Assembly (NCBI GenBank): GCA_018883325.1
Contig: VEQH01000003.1
Coordinates: 1 to 64,000, forward strand
Direction of reading: 5' to 3'
DNA from: Flavobacteriales bacterium
GTDB lineage: Bacteria; Bacteroidota; Bacteroidia; Flavobacteriales_D; Crocinitomicaceae
Length of the DNA: 64,000 bases
The translations under genes and the position numbers were made by a program. This document shows, in pieces, positions 1 through 10,823 of the stretch. How positions within the stretch are numbered: the first letter of the stretch is position 1; each line of letters begins with the position of its first letter. Under the pieces are notes generated by a model. The model was not told the origin of the DNA and searched no databases. It was given only the letters and a program-made list of their open reading frames with translations.

Positions 1-114
1 TTCTACAGATTCAATAGACGAAATTATAGGCAGAGTATTGTTGACAAGGCTTTGAGCCGTTTTTTAATGGTGAAAGCTCCAACTTTAAGAGAAATTGTTA
101 CAAATGCGACCTAG
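1..114 (+). CDS. C-terminal fragment of a possible IS1595/ISXO2-like transposase (truncated by window edge)
   Basis: Frame 1 is open from base 1 to TAG at 112-114: FYRFNRRNYRQSIVDKALSRFLMVKAPTLREIVTNAT; the F-R-F-N-R-R motif resembles the C-terminus of ISXO2-like transposase domains. Only 37 aa visible. Confidence 0.4.
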   Translation, partial: FYRFNRRNYRQSIVDKALSRFLMVKAPTLREIVTNAT

Positions 115-140
115 CTTGGTAGCCCAATTAAATTAATACG

Positions 141-698
141 ATGCTTTTTAGTCGATTTCAGTTATTTAGTTTGTTTTTTGGTATTGTATTTATTTTCATT
201 TACAAAGATTCCTTGTTATTGTTTTGTTTCGGAAAAGTCACTAAAGGAGAGTATGTTGGTTATGAAGTTTATCGATTTAATAACAACCATAATCACAAAT
301 ATTATTACTTTAAAAACACTGAACCTAACAATCAATATTACAAACCAAAGGTTATGTTTACTGTTCAAAAAAAACAGTATTTTTTTGAGACCACCTCAAA
401 TGTTGACTATTACATTGGTAAAAAGGTCAAAGTGATTTACCTTGACTATCCACCAAAAATTATGAAAGAGCATTCATTTATGGGTTTATGGTTTGAAGGA
501 ATTTTGTGGTTGCTAGTTCCAACAGCCATTTTAATTTCTTTGTTTGTAGGCTTAATGACCAAAGAGGAAATCATTTATATCAATTTTAAAAAGAAACCTT
601 ATTTCAGAAAAATGAAGCGTATAGAGTTTGACATTATCCGAAAAGCTGAATTTGACTTTGAAAGCGAAAATTCAAAAGCAAATGAAGAAATTGAATGA
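141..698 (+). CDS. Hypothetical membrane protein (DUF3592-like layout: two TM segments around a soluble domain)
   Basis: 185 aa ORF, hydrophobic N-terminus and second TM (GILWLLVPTAILISLFVGL). Confidence 0.7.
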   Translation: MLFSRFQLFSLFFGIVFIFIYKDSLLLFCFGKVTKGEYVGYEVYRFNNNHNHKYYYFKNTEPNNQYYKPKVMFTVQKKQYFFETTSNVDYYIGKKVKVIYLDYPPKIMKEHSFMGLWFEGILWLLVPTAILISLFVGLMTKEEIIYINFKKKPYFRKMKRIEFDIIRKAEFDFESENSKANEEIE

Positions 699-760
699 TG
701 ATAAAATTCATTTTTAGGTAATTAATTATTAGATTTATTTAGAAATCAGCAATTTGATAA

Positions 761-1486
761 ATGAACGTTTCAAAAAAAATAGTGCTAAGTATTTTCATCT
801 TGCTTTCAAATTTACCTTTTGATTGTATTTCTCAACCTTTTATAAGTGTTTCATCTGGAATAAATTCGGGGAAATTATTCAACCTCAAAAGCGAATATCC
901 TTCAGAATTAAAATACAGAATCAAAGGTGGTTTCTCCTTTTCGCTTGCATTGGACAGTATTAACAGAGATAAAAATCTTCGTTTGACACTCACATATGGA
1001 CAGCAAAATTTAGGTATTTATGAAGAAAGCTATGACAAATGGGGAGCCGGTGGTCCAAGCAATTACACTATTCATTTTCAATACTTTCAACTAGATCTAG
1101 CTTATAAATTTCAACTTGTTTCAAATCCTAGATATTCATTAAACGTATTTACTGGACCATCTTTTTCACTTTCTAATAAAGCACTACTAAATGGATATGG
1201 CAGAAGAACTACGAACACACCAATACTTGACTCGTCTGGAGTTTGGCATCCAGTATATTCTACTGTTGATTGGGTAAAAGAAAATGAAAAAATGACTGAT
1301 TTCGTGAAATACAATTTTGGAATAAATCTAGGTTTGAATTTCAACTATCCGATCTCTAAAAATATTGATTTAATACTTGAAAACAAATACACCTTATTAC
1401 TCAGAAACACAACCAATTTGGGCAGTTATTACCACACGTTTTACATTCTCAGTGGAATAAATTTCGGAGCGCGATTTAGAATTTGA
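761..1486 (+). CDS. Outer membrane beta-barrel-like hypothetical protein
   Basis: 241 aa ORF with signal peptide, alternating beta-strand pattern, terminal aromatic/RFRI C-terminus. Confidence 0.7.
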   Translation: MNVSKKIVLSIFILLSNLPFDCISQPFISVSSGINSGKLFNLKSEYPSELKYRIKGGFSFSLALDSINRDKNLRLTLTYGQQNLGIYEESYDKWGAGGPSNYTIHFQYFQLDLAYKFQLVSNPRYSLNVFTGPSFSLSNKALLNGYGRRTTNTPILDSSGVWHPVYSTVDWVKENEKMTDFVKYNFGINLGLNFNYPISKNIDLILENKYTLLLRNTTNLGSYYHTFYILSGINFGARFRI

Positions 1487-1613
1487 AACTTAGACGTAAA
1501 CTGTGTTGAAAAAAAAATCAGAATTTTTAAACGTAAAGATTTCCAATTTCATAGTTGCATTTGTGTTTTGTATTTAAAGAAGAATACCATTCTATTATCT
1601 ATAAAACTAATAT

Positions 1614-4508
1614 CTAAAGTTTGATTATTTTTCTAGTAATTGTTTCACCTGTTCCAAAAAATTGAACTAAATACATTCCATTTCTCAAGCCTTCGAAGTC
1701 TATTTTTTGATTCAGTTCCTGATTTAAATCCCCATCTAATACTTTTTGACCTGAGGTATTGAAAATCTCATATCGCTGGTAGGTTTTATCATAAAGTTTT
1801 AAATAAATTTCATTCTGAAAAGGGTTCGGGTAAAGTAAAATGGAAGAATTTGAACCTATCACTTTTGGATCAATTTCCTTAAACAACGAATTGTCTTGAA
1901 TCCAGTTTTGATTGGCAATTTTCAAAAAAGACACATATTCAGAGTTCAGATGAAGACTTGTTACATTATAATCCATGTCATCCATAAAATTTTTACCCAT
2001 AATTGTTAAATAATCTTCTGAAACATCCATTCTAAAATGATTGCTTTCGTCATTGAAATTTTGATTCAACGTTTTATAAGAAAGCTCATAAGTATTAATG
2101 TTCATCTTGATAATTAAGATACTATCGAAGTATGAATAATGTTCAGAAACAGGACAAATCATATAAATATGTTCACCCAAACGTTTTGTTTGAATGATGC
2201 TCATTTTACGATTTCCAGAAACAAAAAATCTATTGAATTTTTGAAGTTTTGTATCCAACTCAAAAATGTAAGTTTTACCGTATTTATTGTCATTCTCTGT
2301 TGGATTTACAAAAGTAAAATCCTCAAGAGAAACGCTTTCTGAAACCATTCCAAAACCAAATATCGATTGATCATTCGCATTTTCTATTGAGCAGAAACGA
2401 TTGTAATCAGTTTGAATTAGTGGGATATTGTATTGTAATTCACCATTTGAATCTAACTTTTGGATTGAGTGCTTTTTAACTCCACTTAATGATTGAATAA
2501 TACCTCCATCTATAAAATTAATCCCTGTAGATTCCATTTTGTAACCCGTTTCAATTCCTGGTGTATTTTTAACCCAAACTAAATGAAAATCTTTATCAAA
2601 TTTTGCCATTTTGTTACCATACTCCTTAGAAACTAATTGTATGTTTTCAATAGTCAGTGATTCTTTATTATTCCGAAATGCAAGGTAAATATTATCATCT
2701 TTATCTAAAGCTAATTGATACAATTCCAAGTAGTTGTAATAGTCTAGTGAAATTATTTTTTTGAATGTTTTCACCGTTCCATTCTCAGCATCAATTTGCA
2801 TAGCATAAACTGCTTGATAAGGCGTAATTACTTTGAAATTGTCATAGCGTAAACTATCCATAAAAGTTCCAACCAAAAGTAAATCTCCATTACTCATTAC
2901 TTTTAGTTTTCGATCCAAATAATGAGCGTTGTACCCACCAATTTGTTTCAACCATTTTAGATTTCCTTTCTTATCAAACTTCACTATTGATTCATATCCG
3001 TTTTTGAAGTCAAAATTGAGTGTATCGTGTGTTAAAAATGTGTTGGGATAATTGTTACTCTTATAAAAGGTTGAATAGCTATTTTCGTTTTTATCAAAAA
3101 CCACCTCATCGGCTTCCAGATTATCTTCCATTTCAAAATAAGAATAAGAATTTGCAGCAATTTCCCTGTACCAAGTCAAGCTACTTGTATCTTTAAAATT
3201 AGGCTGTGGAGCATCTAAATCATCTAATTTTCTTCTTTTAAGATAGAGTGTAGTTTCAAGCAATTCTGTCCAATAAGCATAGTTTCCATAGCAATATACC
3301 TTTTGAACTGCCTTTCCATTTTCAATTTTAAAAAGTGATTGAAAATTACCATTTTGAATTTTATATAGATAATAACCAAAATCGTTTCCATTTGTGAGAA
3401 CATGGTAATAAGCAGTATCTGTTTTAAAATAAAATTTACTTGGGTCAATTCCATAAAAGTCTTTAACATAAGGAAATGAACTACCTGCACCTTTATTGAG
3501 GTCTTTCATTACACGAAGAGAATCATCGTTGCTTAAATAAGCAAATTCAAACCCATATTCAGGAGAAGTAAGTAAAAACTTATTTCCGCCGTAAGGAAAA
3601 GTATAATAATTGGTGTAATAATTTTTACGCTTTAACTTAGATTCAAAAAAAATAGAATCCAACTCGTTTGTAATCAAATCTAATTTTAAAGTAACATTAT
3701 TTAAAAGTAGTGACGTTCCATCTTGATAGGCACTGTTAAAATTAGCACCCGAAACTAACAATGTACTGCTTTCTTGACTCAAATCAAATTTATAGAACGA
3801 GTTACCCATATTAAAAAAGTGAAGCTCTTGGGTTGGCTCTGTTGGAAAAAAATAGGAAGTAGCTGCATTAGTTTCAATTAGCTGAGGAATTAGATCAAGT
3901 CCTAAAGCATAAAAGACACTACTATCTGCTGAGATTTCACTAAAAAACAACCGATTTTGTTTATTCCCAATGAAATTCAAAGCATTAACTGATTCAAAAA
4001 GTGTCTGCGACTCATTCATTTCACCATCGAAATATTTGAGGTAATATTTGTTACCTTCATTTGTAATGTAAAAATATTTGTTGTCAAAAATGAGTGAAGG
4101 AACAGAACCATATGTGCTATTTTCCATGAAAAACTTTTCTGAAAAATTATGAATTCCACCTTTACTCACATAATTCACAACATAGTAATCATATTCAAAT
4201 TGATTGTTTTGATTTTTGAAAGTGTTTTGATAATACACACCCTTTTCAGTGTGAATTAAACCTTTGGCTGCTGGAACCTCATAATCAATATAATTATCGA
4301 GGTATTTTACCTCATTTGACGATGGCACATGGCGTACTAGTTTTTTACCATTTACTTGACTAAAAGTCATTAGTACAGTATCCTCATAAACTTTTAATGT
4401 ACAATTTGATCCATAATTTGATATCGAGTCAAAAACGGCTAACGTTACCGTTTGAGAAAAAGCAAAAATTGAAAAGAAATGAAGTAGAATTGTAAATGTA
4501 ATTTTCAT
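1614..4508 (-). CDS. T9SS type A sorting domain-containing secreted protein
   Basis: 964 aa ORF; signal peptide (FTILLHFFSIFAFSQ) and C-terminal sorting domain (SILLYPNPFQNEIYLKL...GMYLVQFFGTGETITRKIIKL). Confidence 0.85.
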   Translation of the reverse strand: MKITFTILLHFFSIFAFSQTVTLAVFDSISNYGSNCTLKVYEDTVLMTFSQVNGKKLVRHVPSSNEVKYLDNYIDYEVPAAKGLIHTEKGVYYQNTFKNQNNQFEYDYYVVNYVSKGGIHNFSEKFFMENSTYGSVPSLIFDNKYFYITNEGNKYYLKYFDGEMNESQTLFESVNALNFIGNKQNRLFFSEISADSSVFYALGLDLIPQLIETNAATSYFFPTEPTQELHFFNMGNSFYKFDLSQESSTLLVSGANFNSAYQDGTSLLLNNVTLKLDLITNELDSIFFESKLKRKNYYTNYYTFPYGGNKFLLTSPEYGFEFAYLSNDDSLRVMKDLNKGAGSSFPYVKDFYGIDPSKFYFKTDTAYYHVLTNGNDFGYYLYKIQNGNFQSLFKIENGKAVQKVYCYGNYAYWTELLETTLYLKRRKLDDLDAPQPNFKDTSSLTWYREIAANSYSYFEMEDNLEADEVVFDKNENSYSTFYKSNNYPNTFLTHDTLNFDFKNGYESIVKFDKKGNLKWLKQIGGYNAHYLDRKLKVMSNGDLLLVGTFMDSLRYDNFKVITPYQAVYAMQIDAENGTVKTFKKIISLDYYNYLELYQLALDKDDNIYLAFRNNKESLTIENIQLVSKEYGNKMAKFDKDFHLVWVKNTPGIETGYKMESTGINFIDGGIIQSLSGVKKHSIQKLDSNGELQYNIPLIQTDYNRFCSIENANDQSIFGFGMVSESVSLEDFTFVNPTENDNKYGKTYIFELDTKLQKFNRFFVSGNRKMSIIQTKRLGEHIYMICPVSEHYSYFDSILIIKMNINTYELSYKTLNQNFNDESNHFRMDVSEDYLTIMGKNFMDDMDYNVTSLHLNSEYVSFLKIANQNWIQDNSLFKEIDPKVIGSNSSILLYPNPFQNEIYLKLYDKTYQRYEIFNTSGQKVLDGDLNQELNQKIDFEGLRNGMYLVQFFGTGETITRKIIKL

Positions 4509-4672
4509 TTAAAGAATTTAAACAAATTTAAAAATATTTTTTGAAACATTCATACCGACTTATTCGACTAATAAAACTCACAACAACTTGTTTATCAATT
4601 TATTAAAACTAAAACAATTAAATACAGTACACGATTTCTATTCTTTTCATTGACCAAATAATTTTAATTGAC

Positions 4673-4680
4673 TAAATTCG
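4673..4680 (+). promoter_or_regulatory. Possible Bacteroidota -7 element (TAAATTCG, near TAnnTTTG) upstream of aconitase
   Basis: TAAATTCG with a TTG about 20 bp upstream, 32 nt before the acn ATG. Confidence 0.3.
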
Positions 4681-4711
4681 CTCCGCATTATTAACAATAT
4701 AGAAAAGAACT

Positions 4712-6979
4712 ATGAAGGTTTTCGATCTTGACATGATTAAAAAGGTGTATGCTCAATATCCTGAGCGCATCGAAGCAGCAAGAAAAGTAGTGGGTAAACC
4801 ATTGACTTTGGCTGAAAAAATTCTTTATGCACATCTTTGGGATGGCAATGCAACGGTTGCACAAGAACGTGGTAAATCGTATGTTGATTTCGCTCCAGAC
4901 CGTGTAGCGATGCAAGATGCAACTGCTCAAATGGCGCTTTTGCAATTCATGCAAGCTGGAAAGAAAAAAGTGGCTGTTCCTTCAACGGTTCACGCGGATC
5001 ACTTGATTCAAGCGAAAGTTGGTGCAACGAAAGATTTACAAGAATCATTGAATCAAAATAACGAAGTATTTAACTTCCTTTCTTCGATTTCAAACAAATA
5101 CGGAATCGGTTTCTGGAAACCAGGAGCTGGAATCATTCACCAAGTAGTACTAGAAAATTATGCTTTCCCAGGTGGAATGATGATTGGAACTGATTCTCAC
5201 ACAGTTAACGCTGGTGGTTTAGGAATGATTGCAATTGGTGTTGGTGGTGCTGATGCTGTGGATGTTATGGCTGGAATGGCTTGGGAATTGAAATTTCCAA
5301 AGTTAATCGGTGTAAAATTGACTGGAAAATTAAACGGATGGACGTCTGCTAAAGATGTCATCTTAAAAGTTGCTGATATTCTTACTGTTAAAGGTGGAAC
5401 GGGAGCAATCGTTGAATATTTCGGTGACGGAGCGATTTCGCTTTCTGCAACAGGAAAAGGAACAATTTGTAACATGGGTGCTGAAATTGGAGCAACAACT
5501 TCAACTTTCGGTTACGATGATTCAATGAGAAGATATTTAGCGGCTACAGGTCGTCAAGAAGTGGTGGATGCTGCTGATAAAATTGCTGAACATTTAACTG
5601 GTGATGCTGAAGTGTATGCTAATCCTGCAGCTTATTTTGACCAATTGATTGAAATTAATTTAAGTGAATTGGAGCCACATATCAACGGTCCTTTTACTCC
5701 AGATAGAGGAACGCCAGTTTCTAAAATGAGAGCAGAAGCAGAAGCGAATGGATGGCCAATGAAAGTGGAATGGGGATTAATCGGTTCTTGTACAAACTCT
5801 TCATATGAAGACATGGCGCGTGCTGCATCTATCGTTGAACAAGCGGTTGCTCACGGAATCACACCAAAAGCAGAATTTGGTATCAACCCAGGTTCGGAGC
5901 AAGTGCGTTACACAATCGACCGCGATGGAATCATCACAACATTTGAGAAAATGGGTACGAAAGTATTTACAAATGCGTGTGGTCCTTGTATCGGTCAGTG
6001 GGATCGCGAAGGTGCTGAAAAACAAGAAAAAAATACAATCGTTCACTCTTTCAACAGAAATTTCTCTAAAAGAGCAGATGGAAACCCAAATACACATGCG
6101 TTTGTAACTTCTCCTGAAATGGTTGCTGCATTGGCAATTGCTGGAGATTTAGGATTCAATCCGTTAACAGATACATTGACAAACGACAAAGGAGAGCAAG
6201 TTAAATTATTACCTCCAAAAGGTGACGAATTGCCAACTAGAGGTTTTGCTGTTGAAGACAATGGTTACCAGGCTCCTGCTGAGGATGGAAGTGGTGTTGT
6301 GATTGCAGTTGCTCCAGATTCTTCTCGTTTACAATTATTGGAAAACTTCCCAACTTGGGACGGAAAAAATATCACAGGTGCTAAATTGTTAATCAAAGCA
6401 AAAGGTAAATGTACAACGGATCACATTTCAATGGCTGGTCCTTGGTTGCGTTACCGTGGTCACTTGGATAACATTTCAAACAACATGTTGATTGGTGCTG
6501 AAAACGCATTCAATGGCAAAGCAAACGAAGTGAAAAACCAATTGACTGGCGCTTATGGTGAAGTTCCTGCGGTTCAACGTGCATACAAAGCAGCTGGTGT
6601 TCCATCAATCGTTGTGGGTGACCATAACTACGGTGAAGGTTCATCTCGTGAGCACGCAGCAATGGAACCAAGACATTTAGGTGTTCGCGCAGTTATTGTG
6701 AAATCATTTGCTCGTATCCACGAAACGAACTTGAAAAAACAAGGAATGTTAGGTTTAACTTTTTCTAACGAAGCGGATTATGATAAAATCCAAGAAGACG
6801 ATACCTTCAACTTCACAGATTTAGAATCTTTTGCTCCAGGGAAACCTTTGACACTAGAAATCGTTCATTCAAATGGTACAACTGAAAACATTTCGTTGAA
6901 TCATACTTACAACGATTCTCAAATCGAATGGTTTAAAGCAGGTTCAGCGTTGAATTTGATTAAATTAATGGAAAACTAA
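4712..6979 (+). CDS. acn: Aconitate hydratase (mitochondrial-type aconitase)
   Basis: 755 aa; motifs [51 protein letters not shown]. Confidence 0.97.
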   Translation: MKVFDLDMIKKVYAQYPERIEAARKVVGKPLTLAEKILYAHLWDGNATVAQERGKSYVDFAPDRVAMQDATAQMALLQFMQAGKKKVAVPSTVHADHLIQAKVGATKDLQESLNQNNEVFNFLSSISNKYGIGFWKPGAGIIHQVVLENYAFPGGMMIGTDSHTVNAGGLGMIAIGVGGADAVDVMAGMAWELKFPKLIGVKLTGKLNGWTSAKDVILKVADILTVKGGTGAIVEYFGDGAISLSATGKGTICNMGAEIGATTSTFGYDDSMRRYLAATGRQEVVDAADKIAEHLTGDAEVYANPAAYFDQLIEINLSELEPHINGPFTPDRGTPVSKMRAEAEANGWPMKVEWGLIGSCTNSSYEDMARAASIVEQAVAHGITPKAEFGINPGSEQVRYTIDRDGIITTFEKMGTKVFTNACGPCIGQWDREGAEKQEKNTIVHSFNRNFSKRADGNPNTHAFVTSPEMVAALAIAGDLGFNPLTDTLTNDKGEQVKLLPPKGDELPTRGFAVEDNGYQAPAEDGSGVVIAVAPDSSRLQLLENFPTWDGKNITGAKLLIKAKGKCTTDHISMAGPWLRYRGHLDNISNNMLIGAENAFNGKANEVKNQLTGAYGEVPAVQRAYKAAGVPSIVVGDHNYGEGSSREHAAMEPRHLGVRAVIVKSFARIHETNLKKQGMLGLTFSNEADYDKIQEDDTFNFTDLESFAPGKPLTLEIVHSNGTTENISLNHTYNDSQIEWFKAGSALNLIKLMEN

Positions 6980-6980
6980 A

Positions 6981-7601
6981 ATGCGAATTTTAAAAATCTT
7001 GTTTGGACTTTTTATAAGTTTTAATACCTTTTCTCAATCATTATTTGTTGGGAATCACGTAATTGAACCTTATATCGGTTTCCCTAACGTAACGAAATAT
7101 GTTCCAATGCTTGCTTTGAGTCAAGAACCTGAGAACGTTACAAGTTACGTTGGTTTGCCTCCTTCTGGATTGCGCTACACCTACATGCTAACTGACGATA
7201 TTAGTTTTGGTGTTGATGTAATCTACGACAGAAGTAGAAAAGATTTCGTTTCAACAGACACCGTTTTTCAAAATGGAGGTTGGCAATATCTTTCTTACGA
7301 AGGGAAAAGAACTCAAACAAGGTTGCGTTTGCAAGCTCGAATGAATTTTCATATTCCAATTTCACAACCAAACGCTGACTCATATATCGGCTTAGGTTTT
7401 GGAACAAATAACAGATGGATTAAAGATTATAAAGATGGTGTTCTTGACCGCGAATTAAAAGGTTCAGACGCAATTTTAATTCCTTTTTCGATGCGTGTTT
7501 GTTTTGGATACCGTTACTATTTTTCTTACAATCTTGGGATTGTTGGAGAAGTTGGTATCGGAGGACCTTTGGTCTCTTTTGGGCTTTCATATAAACTTTA
7601 A
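6981..7601 (+). CDS. Outer membrane beta-barrel-like hypothetical protein
   Basis: 206 aa ORF beginning 1 nt after the acn stop; signal peptide, beta-barrel-like strands. Confidence 0.7.
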   Translation: MRILKILFGLFISFNTFSQSLFVGNHVIEPYIGFPNVTKYVPMLALSQEPENVTSYVGLPPSGLRYTYMLTDDISFGVDVIYDRSRKDFVSTDTVFQNGGWQYLSYEGKRTQTRLRLQARMNFHIPISQPNADSYIGLGFGTNNRWIKDYKDGVLDRELKGSDAILIPFSMRVCFGYRYYFSYNLGIVGEVGIGGPLVSFGLSYKL

Positions 7602-7620
7602 AATTCACAAAATATTTTTT

Positions 7621-7654
7621 AAAGCGATTCGTACTTTGCGAATCGCTTTTTTTA
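7621..7654. terminator. Rho-independent terminator (bidirectional-looking)
   Basis: AAAGCGATTCG-tactttg-CGAATCGCTTTTTTT, perfect 11-bp stem followed by T run. Confidence 0.85.
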
Positions 7655-7675
7655 TATCTAATTAAATCTAAGGAA

Positions 7676-8323
7676 ATGAACAATCAACTAAAACAAATCA
7701 GTCAACTTACTCGAATTGGACTTTTTTCATGGGTAAAAATCATGCTACTTTCGATTGTAAGTACAGTTCTAAGTTTCATATTAGGTGTTTATTATTTCTT
7801 TAAAAGTGTTTCTGAAAGTAAATTGACTGCAAACGATTGGTTGAATGACTTATGGACAATTATAAGCTCGCATTTATTTGAAGCTTTTTTTCTGTTTTTA
7901 GTTTTTAATTCGATTTGGTTGTTGATTTATTTGGCAAACGATTACGTTACTTTTAAAATCATTCACAAACTCATTAGCGATAATTCTGAAAAAATATTAG
8001 AACCTATTTTAGAGAAATCACTTGCTTCAGTGAAAAGCAAATTTCCAAAACTGATGCAAAAAGGTGCTGATTTTTCAATGACAAAATTGAAATTAATTGA
8101 GGAAATCAAAACAAGTAAAGAGAATAGATTTATCAAACGAATCATTTTGTTTTGCCTCGACCAAGTTTACTTAGCGGATGTAGACTTAAGCAAAGAAAAC
8201 ACAAGCTTTGAAGAAATTCTAAAAATCAAAATCATCCAAATATTAAAAGGAATAACAGAGCCAACTCGCATCTGGATTTTGCTTGTGATTCTTTTTCAAT
8301 GGTTGGTGGTAGTGTTTATTTAA
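7676..8323 (+). CDS. Hypothetical membrane protein
   Basis: 215 aa ORF with N-terminal, middle and C-terminal TM segments. Confidence 0.7.
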   Translation: MNNQLKQISQLTRIGLFSWVKIMLLSIVSTVLSFILGVYYFFKSVSESKLTANDWLNDLWTIISSHLFEAFFLFLVFNSIWLLIYLANDYVTFKIIHKLISDNSEKILEPILEKSLASVKSKFPKLMQKGADFSMTKLKLIEEIKTSKENRFIKRIILFCLDQVYLADVDLSKENTSFEEILKIKIIQILKGITEPTRIWILLVILFQWLVVVFI

Positions 8324-8502
8324 AAACAATTGAGTGTCGGCCTTCATTCCAATAGATTTTCCTTCTATGCTTCGCTGTCTCCTATCTCACTCGAAAAGTT
8401 TACTTTATGAATGCTTCAACGAAAACACTTAGCTTTTATATCTCTTGAAAAGTCATTTTCCGAAACGTCACTAATAAAAACAGCAAAAGTAGAAATGAAA
8501 TC

Positions 8503-8800
8503 TAATAACCTGAGTTCGATTCTAAAATTGAAATTCAGATTAACATAAAAATCTGTTAGACAAGGCGTTTACTAGAAAATTTAACTTCGTTGCTGCTACG
8601 CGGTAGCGGGCTAAATTGAGAGGAAACAACGAAGTATAACTGGTTTTTATGTAAAGTAAATAAGTATTCCGCTGATAAACAACGATTTACTTCACAATCC
8701 TTTATTGATTTATCCCGATAAATCTTCAAAAGTATTGTTCGTAACTCATTGTTTCTGAGCGGTCTGAATTCAATTTTATAAATCGAACTCAGGTTAATAA
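8503..8800. mobile_element. MITE-like / structured repeat element bounded by ~37-bp terminal inverted repeats
   Basis: taataacctgagttcgattctaaaattgaaattcaga (8503-8539) versus reverse complement of 8763-8800 (ttattaacctgagttcgatttataaaattgaattcaga); interior contains several perfect hairpins. Confidence 0.65.
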
Positions 8801-8914
8801 GATTCCTCATTTCATTCGGAAGGACTCCTAAATCGGAAAGAGCATGCGAAAATGCTACGCATTTTCGCCACCAACTCTAATCGTAGAGTCATTCCGACCA
8901 ACGGGAGGAATCTT
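8799..8914. repeat. REP-like palindromic element (copy 1)
   Basis: aagattcctcatttcattcggaaggac (8799-8825) pairs with gtcattccgaccaacgggaggaatctt (8888-8914); inner hairpin gcgaaaatgc-tac-gcattttcgc (8846-8868). Confidence 0.7.
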
Positions 8915-9006
8915 CTGAAAACCAAAAACAATAATTTAAAAATAAAAACAGGTCATTGGTCAACCGAAAGGAATCTACTGATAGAATGCAGGCACTCATA
9001 AAAAAA

Positions 9007-9762
9007 TCAATCTTCCTTTTCAAAATTCAACGGTGAATACTTGTAGCTTTTAACCGTTGCAAATGAAGTTCTACCAATTTTTTGATGAATAGAACGATCG
9101 AATAAATTCAAATGTTTTTTGATGCGTTCTTTGAAAATCGAAACATAAAAACAAGAAGCCACAAGATACGAACCTTGTAAACTTGGATGTGCACCATCCC
9201 GATGATAAAGCTTAGTTTTCTTTTCTTTTACGCGAACTTCTTTCCAAGCTAAACCAACCGGTACAACAGGAATATTGTAATTCGTGCTTAAGAATTCATA
9301 GCCATTTTTCACGTTTTTAGTCATTTCGAAATAACTTTTCTTCCCGTAACCTTTTTGGTAAGCCCAAGTCATAAAAAACAAAATTTTTGTTTTCTCCGTG
9401 TTAGATTTTACAGCGGCAATTATCTTTTCAAGCCCAGGAATTGTTTTGGTTTTGAACGTCACTGAATCTTTAATCATGTCGCGACTTGAACCTTGTAAAA
9501 TGACGTAATCCCATTTTTTCCAAGCTATTGCTTTGTAAAGATTTTGTCTTTTTGAATGCCTGTAAAATGAAGTCATTCCTTTTGTATTGGAATAAACTTT
9601 TAAAGATTTACCATTCAATTTTGCCAATTTCTCAAAGATTTTTGGCATGTGGTTACGGTAAGTGTAACTGTTTCCAATGAATAGAATATTAATTTCTTGC
9701 TTTGCTGCTGCTTGAAACAACAACAACATTGAAATCGAAAATAAAACTACCCACTGTTTCAT
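9007..9762 (-). CDS. SGNH/GDSL-like hydrolase family protein (DUF4886-like)
   Basis: 251 aa with signal peptide, ILFIGNSYTYRNHMP, WDYVILQGSS and DGAHPSLQGSYL motifs. Confidence 0.75.
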   Translation of the reverse strand: MKQWVVLFSISMLLLFQAAAKQEINILFIGNSYTYRNHMPKIFEKLAKLNGKSLKVYSNTKGMTSFYRHSKRQNLYKAIAWKKWDYVILQGSSRDMIKDSVTFKTKTIPGLEKIIAAVKSNTEKTKILFFMTWAYQKGYGKKSYFEMTKNVKNGYEFLSTNYNIPVVPVGLAWKEVRVKEKKTKLYHRDGAHPSLQGSYLVASCFYVSIFKERIKKHLNLFDRSIHQKIGRTSFATVKSYKYSPLNFEKED

Positions 9763-9765
9763 TGT

Positions 9766-10800
9766 TTACTTGACTTTTGGAAATGATTCTTCCATCGCTG
9801 GAAAATAAACATGTCCTAAAATTAATGGATTAAATGTAAAATATTGGCATTTAACTAACTCACCGCTTGGCAATTGACACCAAAATTTATTCATGTCCAT
9901 ATTTTCTAAGTCTCCAAATTCGTTGCGTTGCAGTTCTTTGGTTGGAATTTTAAACATGCGTAATTTGTGCACTTTCCCTTTTGTTTCCTTCACCGTTAAA
10001 ACACAAAAAGGAGTTGTTCTTTTCATGCTATCAACTTGATTTGCTTTTAATTCATAGTTGGCATTATCAAAATGTACTTTGCGATAACTTTGTAAATACC
10101 TGAATACATTGGAAGTGTCAACTACTGAAAGTTTTTTGCCATTTTGGGTGACTTTGAAGCGACTTCCTTTTTGTTGGATATTAAAACTTCTGTGTTGTTC
10201 CTTTGGAAATTTCACATCAACAGAAGCGATTTCATCCATATCAAGGCTAAAAATATTTGTACAAATCCATTTTCGAGCGTCGGCAAAAAAACGTGGTTCA
10301 ATAACACCATACATTCCTGAAACACTCATCATCACAGGATAAGCACTTTTTCCATCTTCAGCTGTTTCCAATAACATTATTTGACCTAAATGATCTTGTG
10401 CCGCTGGACCAATGTACCAAGTTTTCGTCCATTCACCTTCTTCAAAAATCTCTACTTTCGTATAACTTGTTGACATTAAATCAACAAATTTTTGTTGCGA
10501 TTTCTCTGGTAAATAACCTTTCAATGTAATTTTTGCAAAAGCGTCCAAAATCAACGAAACGCTTGATTGTGTAATACAACCACCTTTTGCATCTGTCCAT
10601 TCCTTACCTTTTCTAATGATTTCAAAGCGATTTGAAAAAGCATCGGTAATAATTACACGATCTACTTTATTCGTGTCTTTCACAGCAAATTCAATCAATT
10701 CTGTATCAGAATGTCCGTCACCAGAAATTAGTTTTTTTGTGTACCAACCTAAAGCGGAAAGTCCTACAATTGCAAGGATAAGAAAGATTATTTTTTTCAT
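9766..10800 (-). CDS. DUF4340-like protein
   Basis: 344 aa, N-terminal TM; FAVKDTNKVDRVIITDAFSN... typical of proteins encoded with GldF/G-like ABC genes. Confidence 0.65.
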   Translation of the reverse strand: MKKIIFLILAIVGLSALGWYTKKLISGDGHSDTELIEFAVKDTNKVDRVIITDAFSNRFEIIRKGKEWTDAKGGCITQSSVSLILDAFAKITLKGYLPEKSQQKFVDLMSTSYTKVEIFEEGEWTKTWYIGPAAQDHLGQIMLLETAEDGKSAYPVMMSVSGMYGVIEPRFFADARKWICTNIFSLDMDEIASVDVKFPKEQHRSFNIQQKGSRFKVTQNGKKLSVVDTSNVFRYLQSYRKVHFDNANYELKANQVDSMKRTTPFCVLTVKETKGKVHKLRMFKIPTKELQRNEFGDLENMDMNKFWCQLPSGELVKCQYFTFNPLILGHVYFPAMEESFPKVK

Positions 10801-10823
10801 TAAAGTGCGATGTATTTAGTGAG

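Noticed and set aside
4691-6261. Several 60-100 aa ORFs antisense or out of frame within aconitase
   Set aside because: Overlap a strongly conserved enzyme gene; no family features.
8556-8810. 84-aa ORF on the minus strand (MRNLINLSSIYKIEFRPLRNNELRT...)
   Set aside because: It runs through the terminal inverted repeat and all internal hairpins of the 8503-8800 element, so its codons are explained by the repeat structure; no recognisable protein family.
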